Shown in pieces: positions 26,638-35,174 of a stretch of DNA of 38,466 nucleotides (position 1 is its first letter; every line of letters begins with the position of its first letter). The translations under genes were made by a program, and so were the position numbers. Source of the DNA: Saprospiraceae bacterium (GTDB lineage Bacteria > Bacteroidota > Bacteroidia > Chitinophagales > Saprospiraceae); the NCBI GenBank assembly GCA_020628645.1, contig JAHDES010000060.1, positions 1 through 38,466 on the forward strand. Direction: 5' to 3'. The notes under the pieces were generated by a model, which saw only the letters and a program-made list of their open reading frames with translations, had not been told where the DNA came from and ran no database searches.

Positions 26638-28060
26638 TCTTTTTGATCGAATATCGTTTACTAAGTCCCCAAATAGGTAGTTTTGCTTGAGTTTCTGTTT
26701 CTTTTAATTCATTTTGTGGTTTGGAAGTTTGATTAAATACTACTTTTAAGAGACGATCTGTTTTTTCGCACTTAGTGGTATCAATACTGGCATAATAGTC
26801 TATCAAACGATACTTCGCATCAAATAATTGTTCTTCAAAAGTGAGATCACAATGTTGCCCTTCCTTTGCTAATTGAGTTACAACTTGTTTTTCCAAGTTA
26901 AAATAAGAAAAACCTAGCGGTGCAATTTGCATCCAAAAAATAAAGGCAGTCAACATACTTGCGCTTGCTAAACTCATCTCCGTCCAAATAGCTCGTTTTC
27001 CAAAAACACCAATTATAGCAATAAAATAAGGAATCCAAAATACGATACTGAGTAGAGCCGTTGTACGAAAACCAAGCATTCCCAATTCTTGAAAACCCAG
27101 CAGCATCATATACGCCAACACACAAAAGGAACTAATCAAAACAAGCACACTCGCTCCTCTGATGATTGCATTATAAGGATAAGATGCCTTTGTAAAATAA
27201 GTAAGTTGTTTAGCGATTAATAGTGCTAAAAAGAAAAAACTACTAGAAGATAAGGTAATCAAACTCCCCATTAAACCTGCTAGAATAAGAATACTTAATT
27301 CTTCTTTTTGGCGTATTTTCTTGGATAAATCGGTTAATCCAGCGAGTAAGAAACCTAAAAACGGAAATAATCCTAGTACGACATAAATCAAGTAATTTCC
27401 ATAATGCACTCCAAAATATCCCAATCTCCCTGTACTATTAAAAAATAAAATAGCGATAATAGGAAGTACTACTACAAAAGGAATGAGTTGAAAAAGCCTT
27501 CTTTTTTCTGAATGGAATAAAAAAAGTATCCCAAAAAGGCAGCATCCATAAATAAGTAATTGAAAAGGAGCAATTATACCACTAAGAAACACGCTTATCC
27601 AAAATCCTATTTTCCATTTTAAGGTGGGTTGTTTTAGGTATAAAACAGTAAAAAAGAAAAACATAATTTCTAAACAAAACACCCAACTATCAATGAGTGC
27701 GAATTTTCCCAAAAACAAGATACCCCATGCACTAGCACAAACTACTATTGTCGTTTGAATCGTCGATTTCCCAAATAATTTTGATCCTAACTCATAGATT
27801 AAAATAAGACTTCCAATCAAAATCAAAACACTTGGAAATCGAATCATAAATGGATGATGAGTCGTATTTTCTGCAAAAAATCGGGTAATAAGTTGAGCAG
27901 AATAAGTAGAAGGAATTATACTTATAGGGTCGTTTCTCATATAAAAATTCAGCATATTGAGTTCCATTTCTTGTATTGAAAGTACATCATTGTACAAGAA
28001 CAAGTTCAATACAAACAAACCCAAAATAGCCCCAAAAAAAGTTGTATATCTAGTTGTCAT
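26630..28060 (-). CDS. GT-C type membrane glycosyltransferase-like protein
   Basis: A 476-residue polytopic protein laid out like ArnT/PMT-type transferases: a first TM helix, a periplasmic loop with acidic residues (QEMELNML), the segment HHPFMIRFPSVLILIGSLIL, then about ten more TM helices and a soluble tail of ~80 residues. Such enzymes move a sugar from a polyprenyl-phosphate donor to lipids or proteins on the periplasmic side. The usual Asp-Glu pair of the first loop is not clear, so activity is uncertain. First gene of a two-gene minus-strand operon, only 37 bases from the divergent dehydrogenase gene. Confidence 0.65.
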   Translation of the reverse strand: MTTRYTTFFGAILGLFVLNLFLYNDVLSIQEMELNMLNFYMRNDPISIIPSTYSAQLITRFFAENTTHHPFMIRFPSVLILIGSLILIYELGSKLFGKSTIQTTIVVCASAWGILFLGKFALIDSWVFCLEIMFFFFTVLYLKQPTLKWKIGFWISVFLSGIIAPFQLLIYGCCLFGILFLFHSEKRRLFQLIPFVVVLPIIAILFFNSTGRLGYFGVHYGNYLIYVVLGLFPFLGFLLAGLTDLSKKIRQKEELSILILAGLMGSLITLSSSSFFFLALLIAKQLTYFTKASYPYNAIIRGASVLVLISSFCVLAYMMLLGFQELGMLGFRTTALLSIVFWIPYFIAIIGVFGKRAIWTEMSLASASMLTAFIFWMQIAPLGFSYFNLEKQVVTQLAKEGQHCDLTFEEQLFDAKYRLIDYYASIDTTKCEKTDRLLKVVFNQTSKPQNELKETETQAKLPIWGLSKRYSIKKNE

Positions 28061-28097
28061 TCTCTACCTTTTCAAAAAATAATTTAAACACCTTATA

Positions 28098-29057
28098 ATG
28101 CCAAAAATAGTTGTTTTTGATGGATATACCCTCAATCCAGGGGATTTGAGTTGGGAAAAATTAAAGGAATTAGGAGATATAGCCATTTATGATCGTACGC
28201 CCAATGAAAAACTAGCAGAACGCGGAAAAGATGCAGATATTATTGTCATTAACAAGCAAATTATTGGGCAAGAGGAATTAAATCTACTTCCAAATGTACA
28301 ATTCATTTGTATCTCCGCTACAGGAACCAATAATGTTGACTTTGAAGCCACCAAAGCTCGAAATATTCTAGTAAGTAATGTTCGTAATTATGGTACTCCT
28401 GCTGTGGCACAGCATGTTTTTGCAATGCTTCTACAAGTTGTAAATGGTATAAAACAACACGATCAAGATGTCAAAAATGGAGGATGGAGTCGCTGTCCAG
28501 ATTTTTCTTATCACTTATTTCCTATTACAGAATTGAATGCTAAGACGCTAGGCATTTATGGTTTTGGGCAGATAGGACAAGCTGTGGCAAAAATAGGGCA
28601 AGCCTTTGGTATGAAAATTATCGCCCACCATAAGCATCCTGAACGAGATGCAAAAGAAGGCGTGCAATTTGTAGACTTAGATACCCTTTTTCAAGAAAGC
28701 GATGTGCTTTCCCTTCACGCTCCCCTAACTGCTCACAACAAGAGTATCATTAATCGTAAAAACCTCCAACAGATGAAATCTTCCGCTATTTTGATCAATA
28801 CAGGACGAGGAGGATTAGTCCATGAAGAAGATTTATTTAATGCCCTTCAACAGCGCACGATTCATGCAGCAGCCTTAGATGTTTTAACGCAAGAACCACC
28901 CCTATTCGACCATCCTTTTTATCAATTGGATAATATAATTCTCACTCCTCATAATGCGTGGGCTACGCAAGCAGCTCGTCAGCGACTACTCAATGGCGTT
29001 ATTGAAAATATTAAAGCTTATTTAGCAGGAAAACCAAGTATGCTTGTTCACAGCTAA
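28098..29057 (+). CDS. D-2-hydroxyacid dehydrogenase (NAD-dependent)
   Basis: A 319-residue member of the D-isomer-specific 2-hydroxyacid dehydrogenase family. The NAD-binding fingerprint is YGFGQIG (Gly155, Gly157, Gly160); catalytic Arg237 (NTGRGGLV), Glu266 (TQEPP) and His285 (TPHNAWAT) are all present. Length and motifs fit glycerate/hydroxypyruvate reductase-like enzymes, but the exact substrate cannot be read from the sequence. It stands alone between a divergent membrane-protein operon and tRNA-Ser. Confidence 0.9.
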   Translation: MPKIVVFDGYTLNPGDLSWEKLKELGDIAIYDRTPNEKLAERGKDADIIVINKQIIGQEELNLLPNVQFICISATGTNNVDFEATKARNILVSNVRNYGTPAVAQHVFAMLLQVVNGIKQHDQDVKNGGWSRCPDFSYHLFPITELNAKTLGIYGFGQIGQAVAKIGQAFGMKIIAHHKHPERDAKEGVQFVDLDTLFQESDVLSLHAPLTAHNKSIINRKNLQQMKSSAILINTGRGGLVHEEDLFNALQQRTIHAAALDVLTQEPPLFDHPFYQLDNIILTPHNAWATQAARQRLLNGVIENIKAYLAGKPSMLVHS

Positions 29058-29143
29058 GACCTTGTAAATCAATCACATCTACGCTTTTCAAAAAGAAATG
29101 AGAAAAAAAAACACTTTGAGGAATTATTTTTTCGTGAAAATGG

Positions 29144-29174
29144 TTTCATTTTTGCAAACAATCTTATACATTTG
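29144..29174 (+). promoter_or_regulatory. Promoter of tRNA-Ser
   Basis: TTTC (29144-29147), 19 bases, then TACATTTG (29167-29174), which matches TAnnTTTG exactly. Transcription would begin near 29181, giving a 30-base leader before the tRNA. Confidence 0.5.
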
Positions 29175-29210
29175 CAATCCAATTAGAATTGCTACTCAAA
29201 AAAGCAAAAA

Positions 29211-29299
<89 letters not shown>

Positions 29300-29301
29300 T
29301 G

Positions 29302-29333
29302 AAAGACTGACAGTTTACTGTCGGTCTTTTTTT
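29302..29333 (+). terminator. Intrinsic terminator of tRNA-Ser
   Basis: AAAGACTGACAG (29302-29313) pairs with CTGTCGGTCTTT (29318-29329) with one mismatch and a TTTA loop, followed by a T-run, 3 bases after the tRNA 3' end. Confidence 0.85.
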
Positions 29334-29397
29334 GTATGTAAAGACTGCTCAAGAAATGATTAAAAACATTTCTGTACAAGGAGATAATAATATTTTT

Positions 29398-29449
29398 CAA
29401 AAGGGTACACAAATTTATGGTTTGAACCATAAATTTGTGTACCCTTTTG
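29398..29449. repeat. Perfect 25-bp inverted repeat, likely bidirectional terminator
   Basis: Arms 29398-29422 and 29425-29449 are perfectly complementary over 25 bases with a 2-base spacer (TG). AAAA and TTTT lie at the base of the stem on each side. It sits between the convergent tRNA-Ser and rlpA-like transcripts, 71 bases past the rlpA-like stop, so a two-way terminator is the likely role. Nothing else is visible in 29334-29520. Confidence 0.7.
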
Positions 29450-29520
29450 AATCCAGAATTCCTATTTTTTTTTACTAAAGCAGTTGGTTCTACTAAAATT
29501 ATACCGAATGCTTTAATTTT

Positions 29521-30444
29521 CTATTGCAAAGAACTCAAATCTACCACGAAGCCATCAACTTTGTATCTAGATTTAGCGTTTTTCTTATAACTATCGGCTG
29601 TTTCACGATCTGGAAATGGGCCTAAAATAATTTTATAGGTCGCTTTTCCGCTTGCTCCTTCTTCTACACTAATCAAAATATTATCAAACCATTTTTCTTG
29701 TAATTCAGCCACTTGTTTCAATACATTTTCATAAATGGTAAGCGAAGCAACTTGTACCCCATAACCTTCTTTCTTTGGACGAAGTACTTGTACTTTATAC
29801 AAATCAAAGGTTTTATAATCGCCTCCTTTTACGACCTCATAAGAAGTAGGAACATCTTTCTTTTTTGGCCAGGATGGTACTTGATCCTTTTTTGTACTAG
29901 TTGGTGCTTTAGCTGTTTTAGGTGTAGTAGTTACGGGTTTCTTTGGAGCAGCTTTTGGCGTAGGCTTTGGGGTGGGCTTCGTTTGTGGTCGGCTTACAGG
30001 TTCTGAAACTTCAGGTACAGGAGGTGGTGTAAAGCGTTCTGTTTCGCGTTCTGTAAAAGCGTCTTCTTCTGAAATAGAAATATCACCACTAGATACCCCA
30101 ATTTTTTCTACCCGAACTTCAGCTGTACCGTCCGTAATTAATCCAATTCTTTCAGCAGCAGCACGAGATATATCTACAATACGTCCTTTATAATAAGGCC
30201 CTCTATCATTTACTCGTACCTCTACACTTTTATTATTATCTAATCGAGTAACTCGAATCACTGTACCAAAAGGAAATTCATTGTGGGCAGCCGTCAATTT
30301 ATTTTTATCATAAAGTTCTCCACTGGCTGTTTTAGCACCTTGAAATTTATCGGAATAATAGCTGGCAATACCAATTTGGGCGTGAGTATTTCCTACTAAA
30401 AAAAATAGAAATACAATAGAAAAGTGTTTGAAATAGTTGCTCAT
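29521..30444 (-). CDS. rlpA: RlpA-like septal lytic transglycosylase with SPOR domain
   Basis: A 307-residue secreted protein. The signal peptide (FKHFSIVFLFFLVGNTHAQ) is followed by a double-psi beta-barrel RlpA domain: GIASYYSDKFQGAKTASGE, FPFGTVIRVTR, VEVRVNDRGPYYKGRIVDIS. A Pro/Lys/Thr-rich linker (about 135-190) leads to a C-terminal SPOR domain (GYGVQVASLTIYEN to DGFVVDLSSLQ) that binds denuded glycan at division sites. RlpA cleaves peptidoglycan strands lacking stem peptides, helping daughter-cell separation. There is no lipobox, unlike E. coli RlpA. Transcribed alone, leftward. Confidence 0.88.
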   Translation of the reverse strand: MSNYFKHFSIVFLFFLVGNTHAQIGIASYYSDKFQGAKTASGELYDKNKLTAAHNEFPFGTVIRVTRLDNNKSVEVRVNDRGPYYKGRIVDISRAAAERIGLITDGTAEVRVEKIGVSSGDISISEEDAFTERETERFTPPPVPEVSEPVSRPQTKPTPKPTPKAAPKKPVTTTPKTAKAPTSTKKDQVPSWPKKKDVPTSYEVVKGGDYKTFDLYKVQVLRPKKEGYGVQVASLTIYENVLKQVAELQEKWFDNILISVEEGASGKATYKIILGPFPDRETADSYKKNAKSRYKVDGFVVDLSSLQ

Positions 30445-30624
30445 AGTACTAAATTCAAAAGCTTTTAAAGCTTAGTTTAAGTTTTTAAATCAATAATCGA
30501 GAGGTAGTTTTCTGCTCCAAAGTTCTTGTAAATTAATGGAATATGCAAATTTTGACCTAAATCAGATAGAATTAAGCGGCGATTACATATCAAATTCTTT
30601 TTCCTATCCTATCTTCGTGCATGG

Positions 30625-31755
30625 ATGACTAAATATACACCCATTCATATTATTGCTTTTGATATTCCTTATCCTGCCAATTATGGGGGGATCATTGTGG
30701 TGTATTATCACCTTTTGGCATTGCATCAAGCTGGTGTACCTGTTATTTTGCATTGTTTTCAATATGGGGATCGAAAGCCTCAAATTCATTTGGAAACAGT
30801 GTGTCAAAAGGTTTATTATTATACGCGGAAACGATCAATTAGTCACCAATTTAGTCAAATACCTTTCATTGTAAAAACGAGATTACATCCTGAATTATTA
30901 GAAAATTTACTAAAAGATGAATATCCTATTTTTAGTGAAGGATTGCATGGTACAGGCTTTTTCAAGCATCCAAAATTAAAAAATAGAAGGAAAATTGCTC
31001 GGATGCATAATGTAGAATGGGAATACTATAACAGTCTTGCTCATTTGGAAAAGCATCCTTTTAAAAAACTCTATTTTGCCTTAGAAGCCAAAAAACTGAA
31101 GCATTACGAGAAACAAATTTTACCCCATATTTCTTCTTTAATCACATTATCTCCAAATGATACTACTTATTTTAAACAACAACATCAAAAGGTAGATCAC
31201 ATAGGCGTTTTCCATCCAAATGAAAAATTGACTTGCAAAATAGGACAAGGAAAATACCTTCTTTTTCATGCTAAACTTTCCGTAAAGGATAATGAAGATG
31301 CTGCTTTGTATTTAGTTAATGAAATCGCTCCCAAAATTGATTATCCCATTAAAATAGCGGGATTAAGTCCAAGTTCTACATTAGAAAAGGCAGTTCATCA
31401 ACATGAAAATGTGCGTTTACATCCTAATCTTACTAATGAAGCGATGCATCAAATGATTCAAGATGCACATATTCATTTTTTATGGACCTTTCAAAATGCA
31501 GGTATGAAACTCAAATTACTCAATGCACTATTTCAAGGTCGTTTTTGCATCGCCAATGAATTAATGATTGGCAATACTGGAGTAGAACAATTATGTCATC
31601 GCGCCGAAGATACTTCTTCTATTATTCATCTTATTCATCAACTTTGGAATACTCCTTTTACTAAAGAAGCAATAGAAAATCGAAAAAATATCCTTTCTAC
31701 TCATTTTTCCAATGAAAAAAACGTTCAAAAAACTCTTGAAATCCTAGCTTTGTAA
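30625..31755 (+). CDS. Glycosyltransferase, GT4/GT1-like
   Basis: A 376-residue cytoplasmic protein with a GT-B layout. The N-terminal half opens with a beta strand and Gly-containing loop (IAFDIPYPANYGGIIVVYYH), where the GG usually contacts the donor phosphates; the C-terminal half (LLFHAKLSVKDNEDA, IAGLSPSSTLEKAV, GMKLKLLNALFQGRFCIAN) follows the nucleotide-sugar binding pattern. The usual catalytic E-x7-E is not obvious, so acceptor and donor are unknown. ATG at 30625 is used because the ATG at 30621 runs into a stop at once. A weak hairpin follows the gene. Confidence 0.75.
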   Translation: MTKYTPIHIIAFDIPYPANYGGIIVVYYHLLALHQAGVPVILHCFQYGDRKPQIHLETVCQKVYYYTRKRSISHQFSQIPFIVKTRLHPELLENLLKDEYPIFSEGLHGTGFFKHPKLKNRRKIARMHNVEWEYYNSLAHLEKHPFKKLYFALEAKKLKHYEKQILPHISSLITLSPNDTTYFKQQHQKVDHIGVFHPNEKLTCKIGQGKYLLFHAKLSVKDNEDAALYLVNEIAPKIDYPIKIAGLSPSSTLEKAVHQHENVRLHPNLTNEAMHQMIQDAHIHFLWTFQNAGMKLKLLNALFQGRFCIANELMIGNTGVEQLCHRAEDTSSIIHLIHQLWNTPFTKEAIENRKNILSTHFSNEKNVQKTLEILAL

Positions 31756-31772
31756 AAATTTTAAAAAAACTT

Positions 31773-31798
31773 ACTTTCAATTAAAACTGAAAGTTTTG
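31773..31798 (+). terminator. Weak terminator hairpin
   Basis: ACTTTCA (31773-31779) pairs with TGAAAGT (31788-31794), followed by TTTG. It lies between the glycosyltransferase and mqnE. The short stem makes termination uncertain. Confidence 0.35.
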
Positions 31799-31841
31799 AA
31801 TTTTGTTAGTATATTTATAGTATAAACAGAACATCTTTCTT

Positions 31842-33032
31842 ATGAGTGCATTAAATGTCTTAATCAACGACCCAAAACTGGATGCAGAATTACGCACGAT
31901 TACTAAAAAAGTAGCCAATCAAGAACGAATCTCTGAGAAAGAAGGTTTATATCTATTTGAACAGGCAGAACTTTCTTATCTAGGTGTATTAGCCAATCAC
32001 ATTCGTGAACAAAAGCACGGTAGCAAAACCTATTTCAATCGAAATTTTCATTTAGAGCCTACAAATGTATGCTTGTATACTTGCACCTTCTGTTCTTATT
32101 CGCGTTTAATCAAAAAACGTTCTGAAGGTTGGGAATATACGCATGAAGACATCATGGACATCATCAAAAAATACGATGAGCAGCCCGTTACAGAAGTTCA
32201 TATCGTAGGCGGTGTTTTACCACAATATGACTTGGAGTTTTACACCAAATTATTTAGTGCTATCAAAGCCCATCGACCTGATTTGCACATCAAGGCACTT
32301 ACTCCTGTGGAATATCATTATATTTTCAAAAAGGCAAAAGTCAGTTATGAAGAAGGTATGCGTTTAATTAAAGAATCTGGAGCAGATTCTATGCCAGGGG
32401 GAGGTGCGGAGATTTTTCATCCTGAAATTCGAGATCAAATTGCTGGTGGTAAATGTAGTGGCGATCAATGGTTGCGCATCCATGAGATTTGGCATGAAAT
32501 CGGCATGCGTTCCAATGCGACGATGTTGTACGGACACATTGAAAAATTTCATCATCGTGTACATCATTTAGAGGCTTTGCGCCAATTACAAGATAAAACG
32601 GGGGGGTTTCAAACCTTTATTCCATTAAAATTTAGAAATAAGAATAACGAAATGTCGCATGTAGAAGAATCCACTACGGTGGAAGATTTACGGAATTATG
32701 CGATAAGCCGTATTTATTTGGACAATTTCGATCATATTAAATCCTATTGGCCCATGATTGGACGGACAACGGCACAATTATCCTTGGCTTTTGGGGTAGA
32801 TGATTTGGATGGGACCATAGATGATACGACTAAGATTTATTCGATGGCAGGTTCAGAAGAACAAAATCCTGCTTTGAGTACCGAACAATTGGTCAAAATG
32901 ATTCGCTCGGTTGGTCGAAATGCCATAGAACGAGATACTTTATACAATGTAGTAACTGATTTTACCAATCATGTTTTTGAAGATGATAAGCAGTTTAGAG
33001 GCTATGTTTCTCTACCTGTTGTCAATAATTAA
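31842..33032 (+). CDS. mqnE: Aminofutalosine synthase MqnE (radical SAM)
   Basis: A 396-residue radical SAM enzyme that couples the chorismate-derived enolpyruvyl benzoate to adenosine in the futalosine route to menaquinone. The cluster motif is CLYTCTFC (Cys77, Cys81, Cys84: CX3CX2C), preceded by NFHLEPTNV, with the SAM-site segment EVHIVGGVLPQYDLEFY and the family-typical ALTPVEYHY, SMPGGGAEIFHP and NATMLYGHIE. MqnC is a relative, but these motifs fit MqnE better. mqnA lies two genes downstream, supporting the pathway assignment. Confidence 0.93.
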   Translation: MSALNVLINDPKLDAELRTITKKVANQERISEKEGLYLFEQAELSYLGVLANHIREQKHGSKTYFNRNFHLEPTNVCLYTCTFCSYSRLIKKRSEGWEYTHEDIMDIIKKYDEQPVTEVHIVGGVLPQYDLEFYTKLFSAIKAHRPDLHIKALTPVEYHYIFKKAKVSYEEGMRLIKESGADSMPGGGAEIFHPEIRDQIAGGKCSGDQWLRIHEIWHEIGMRSNATMLYGHIEKFHHRVHHLEALRQLQDKTGGFQTFIPLKFRNKNNEMSHVEESTTVEDLRNYAISRIYLDNFDHIKSYWPMIGRTTAQLSLAFGVDDLDGTIDDTTKIYSMAGSEEQNPALSTEQLVKMIRSVGRNAIERDTLYNVVTDFTNHVFEDDKQFRGYVSLPVVNN

Positions 33033-33112
33033 ACCAAAAATAAAGGAGTGATTGAAATAATCGTGGGACGATTTTGAATTAGCCATACGATAAGAATCTA
33101 AATTTTTGAAGG

Positions 33113-33733
33113 ATGAAGAAAACGGTATTTATTATACGACACGGGGAGACAGATTTAAATCGAGAACATATCGTACAAGGTAGTGGTGTGGATAGCCCAC
33201 TCAATGAACTCGGACATGCCCAAGCAAAAGCATTTTTTGAAAACTATCAAAAAGAAGATTTTGAACTGGTTATTACTTCTGATTTGATTCGTACTATACA
33301 AACGGCACAACCTTTTTTGGATACAAATATTCCTCATCTCATTGATGCTCGAATTCAAGAAATTTCTTGGGGTATTCACGAAGGTATGAAAGGTACGAAA
33401 GCCATGGCAGAGCAATATCGCGTCTTAATGGCAGAATGGAAATCAGGCGATTTTGAGGCACGATTAGAAGCAGGAGAAAGTGCAAAAGAACTCGGACAAC
33501 GGGTACAACTTTTTGTAGATGAACTCAAACAACGTCCAGAAGAACGCATTTTAGTGGTATCGCATGGGCGTACATTGGCTTGTATGTTATGCTTATTGCA
33601 AGATCAATCTATGACTGAAATGTATCATTATAAACATCAAAACACAGGCTTAACCAAAGCCCAATTCGACGGAAATACCTTCACGATTATTTTACAAAAT
33701 GACCAGACACATCTGGAAAAGGTCGCTATATGA
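33113..33733 (+). CDS. Histidine phosphatase family protein
   Basis: A 206-residue phosphoglycerate-mutase-like phosphatase. The catalytic motif IIRHGETDLN has His10 as the phosphoryl acceptor; the second His is in VVSHGRTLACM, and Glu residues near the start of EISWGIHEGMKG fit the acid position. The substrate is unknown. It overlaps mqnA by four bases (ATGA), so the two are translationally coupled, and it follows mqnE by 80 bases. A role in menaquinone synthesis is possible but not established. Confidence 0.9.
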   Translation: MKKTVFIIRHGETDLNREHIVQGSGVDSPLNELGHAQAKAFFENYQKEDFELVITSDLIRTIQTAQPFLDTNIPHLIDARIQEISWGIHEGMKGTKAMAEQYRVLMAEWKSGDFEARLEAGESAKELGQRVQLFVDELKQRPEERILVVSHGRTLACMLCLLQDQSMTEMYHYKHQNTGLTKAQFDGNTFTIILQNDQTHLEKVAI

Positions 33734-34509
33734 AGGACTATAAAATAACAGCCGTAAGTTATCTTAATACCAAACCTTTTTTAAATGGTATTTTAAATCA
33801 TCCTATCCAAAATCAATTGGATATAAGTTTGGATATACCTTCCATTTGTGCGGAAAAATTGGTGCATGAACAAGTAGATATTGGTTTAGTTCCTGTGGCT
33901 GTGATTCCAAAATTGAGCAATCCACATATAATTTCTGATTTTTGTATTGGTGCAATAGGTAAGGTGCGAACGGTGGCAATTTTTAGTGAAGTACCTATTG
34001 AAAAAATCACGCATTTATACCTCGATCATCATTCCAATACTTCTGTTGCTCTCGCCCAAATTTTATTGAAAGAATACTGGAATGTAAGCCCGATTTTACT
34101 TCCTGCTTCCGATGGTTATATTCAAAACTTAAAAGGTACAACAGCAGGTGTGGTAATTGGAGATCGGACGATTAATATTGAGGAACAATTTGAGTATGTA
34201 TATGATTTGAGTACAGCTTGGGAAGCGCATACAGGACTGCCTTTTGTATTTGCGGCTTGGGTGAGTAATCGCCCCTTACCCTCTAGTTTTATTGCTGATT
34301 TTAATGCTGCCTTAGCCAAAGGATTAGAATTGATCCCCCAATTGATGTTATTACTTCCAAAGCCTCATCCCAATTTTGATTTAGACGATTATTTCCGCAA
34401 ATATATTAGTTATGAATTGGATGCTGCCAAGCGAAAGGCACTCGCTTTATTTCTTTCTAAATTAAGTTCACTTCATCAAATTCCTGAACGAAGTTTGCAG
34501 TTTTGTTAG
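33730..34509 (+). CDS. mqnA: Chorismate dehydratase MqnA
   Basis: A 259-residue enzyme of the first futalosine-pathway step, removing water from chorismate to give 3-[(1-carboxyvinyl)oxy]benzoate. The periplasmic-binding-protein-like fold is seen in the conserved start ITAVSYLNTKPFLNG, in DIGLVPVAVIPKL and GKVRTVAIFSEVP, and in the second half GVVIGDRTI and LPFVFAAWVSN. There is no signal peptide, as expected for a cytoplasmic enzyme. It is the last gene of the mqnE-phosphatase-mqnA run and ends 23 bases before a strong hairpin. Confidence 0.93.
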   Translation: MKDYKITAVSYLNTKPFLNGILNHPIQNQLDISLDIPSICAEKLVHEQVDIGLVPVAVIPKLSNPHIISDFCIGAIGKVRTVAIFSEVPIEKITHLYLDHHSNTSVALAQILLKEYWNVSPILLPASDGYIQNLKGTTAGVVIGDRTINIEEQFEYVYDLSTAWEAHTGLPFVFAAWVSNRPLPSSFIADFNAALAKGLELIPQLMLLLPKPHPNFDLDDYFRKYISYELDAAKRKALALFLSKLSSLHQIPERSLQFC

Positions 34510-34532
34510 AAAATTAATTGAATCTTAAAAAA

Positions 34533-34578
34533 CATGAATCATCCCCAAATTTTCAAGAAAATTCGGGGATGATTCATG
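34533..34578. terminator. Bidirectional terminator
   Basis: 22-base arms (34533-34554 and 34557-34578) with one mismatch and a 2-base loop lie between the convergent mqnA and the small secreted protein gene. The stem is GC-rich in the middle (CCCC/GGGG). Confidence 0.75.
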
Positions 34579-34586
34579 CTTCTGTT

Positions 34587-35003
34587 CTAATATTTACGCT
34601 CATTGGTAGTAACAATATCTAGAACCGTCACCTTTAATTTATCTTGTTCTAAGGTTGAAATCTTCCAATTTTCTTTGATTGTTCCGCCCCAGTATGCATA
34701 TTCTATCATTAAAGTAGAATCGCTTTGCATGGTCCATGCACCTTCAAAATTGCTATATGAAATTGGAGGTGTACCACACCATCCAGCATTCTGTCGTTTT
34801 ATGAGTTTTCCATCAGTTAAAAATTCATACCCCGGTTCGTCATCTTCCAGGCTTTGATGTTTTTCAAAAATTATTTCTTGCCCTTGATAATCTTCCACCA
34901 TCCATACTCCTTTTATATTTTCTTGGGGATTGAAATTGATATTATTGATGATAAAGGAATTACATAGTGCTAACGCGATACTTAAAATTCTGAGATTTTT
35001 CAT
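34587..35003 (-). CDS. Small secreted lipocalin-like protein
   Basis: A 138-residue protein with an N-terminal hydrophobic signal (MKNLRILSIALALCNSF) and a beta-rich body: KGVWMVEDYQGQEIIFE, YEFLTDGKLIKR, GAWTMQSDSTLMIEY, WKISTLEQDKLKVTVLD. This repeating strand pattern resembles the lipocalin-like domains common in Bacteroidota envelope proteins. No lipobox is seen. Function is unknown. Single gene, ending at the shared hairpin; the 170 bases upstream show nothing definite. Confidence 0.7.
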   Translation of the reverse strand: MKNLRILSIALALCNSFIINNINFNPQENIKGVWMVEDYQGQEIIFEKHQSLEDDEPGYEFLTDGKLIKRQNAGWCGTPPISYSNFEGAWTMQSDSTLMIEYAYWGGTIKENWKISTLEQDKLKVTVLDIVTTNERKY

Positions 35004-35174
35004 TCTTGATAATTTTTAAAGGTGATTTATTTGATTTCAAATATCCTATATAAGGTTTATTATCTATAGGATGCACCTTTATCTAGAATTACATAATCTA
35101 CCCTATTTTTTTATACGCATTTTTAAATAGAGCACTTTTGGCTTGGTTTGAAAATTTTCAATTATCCATATCAA

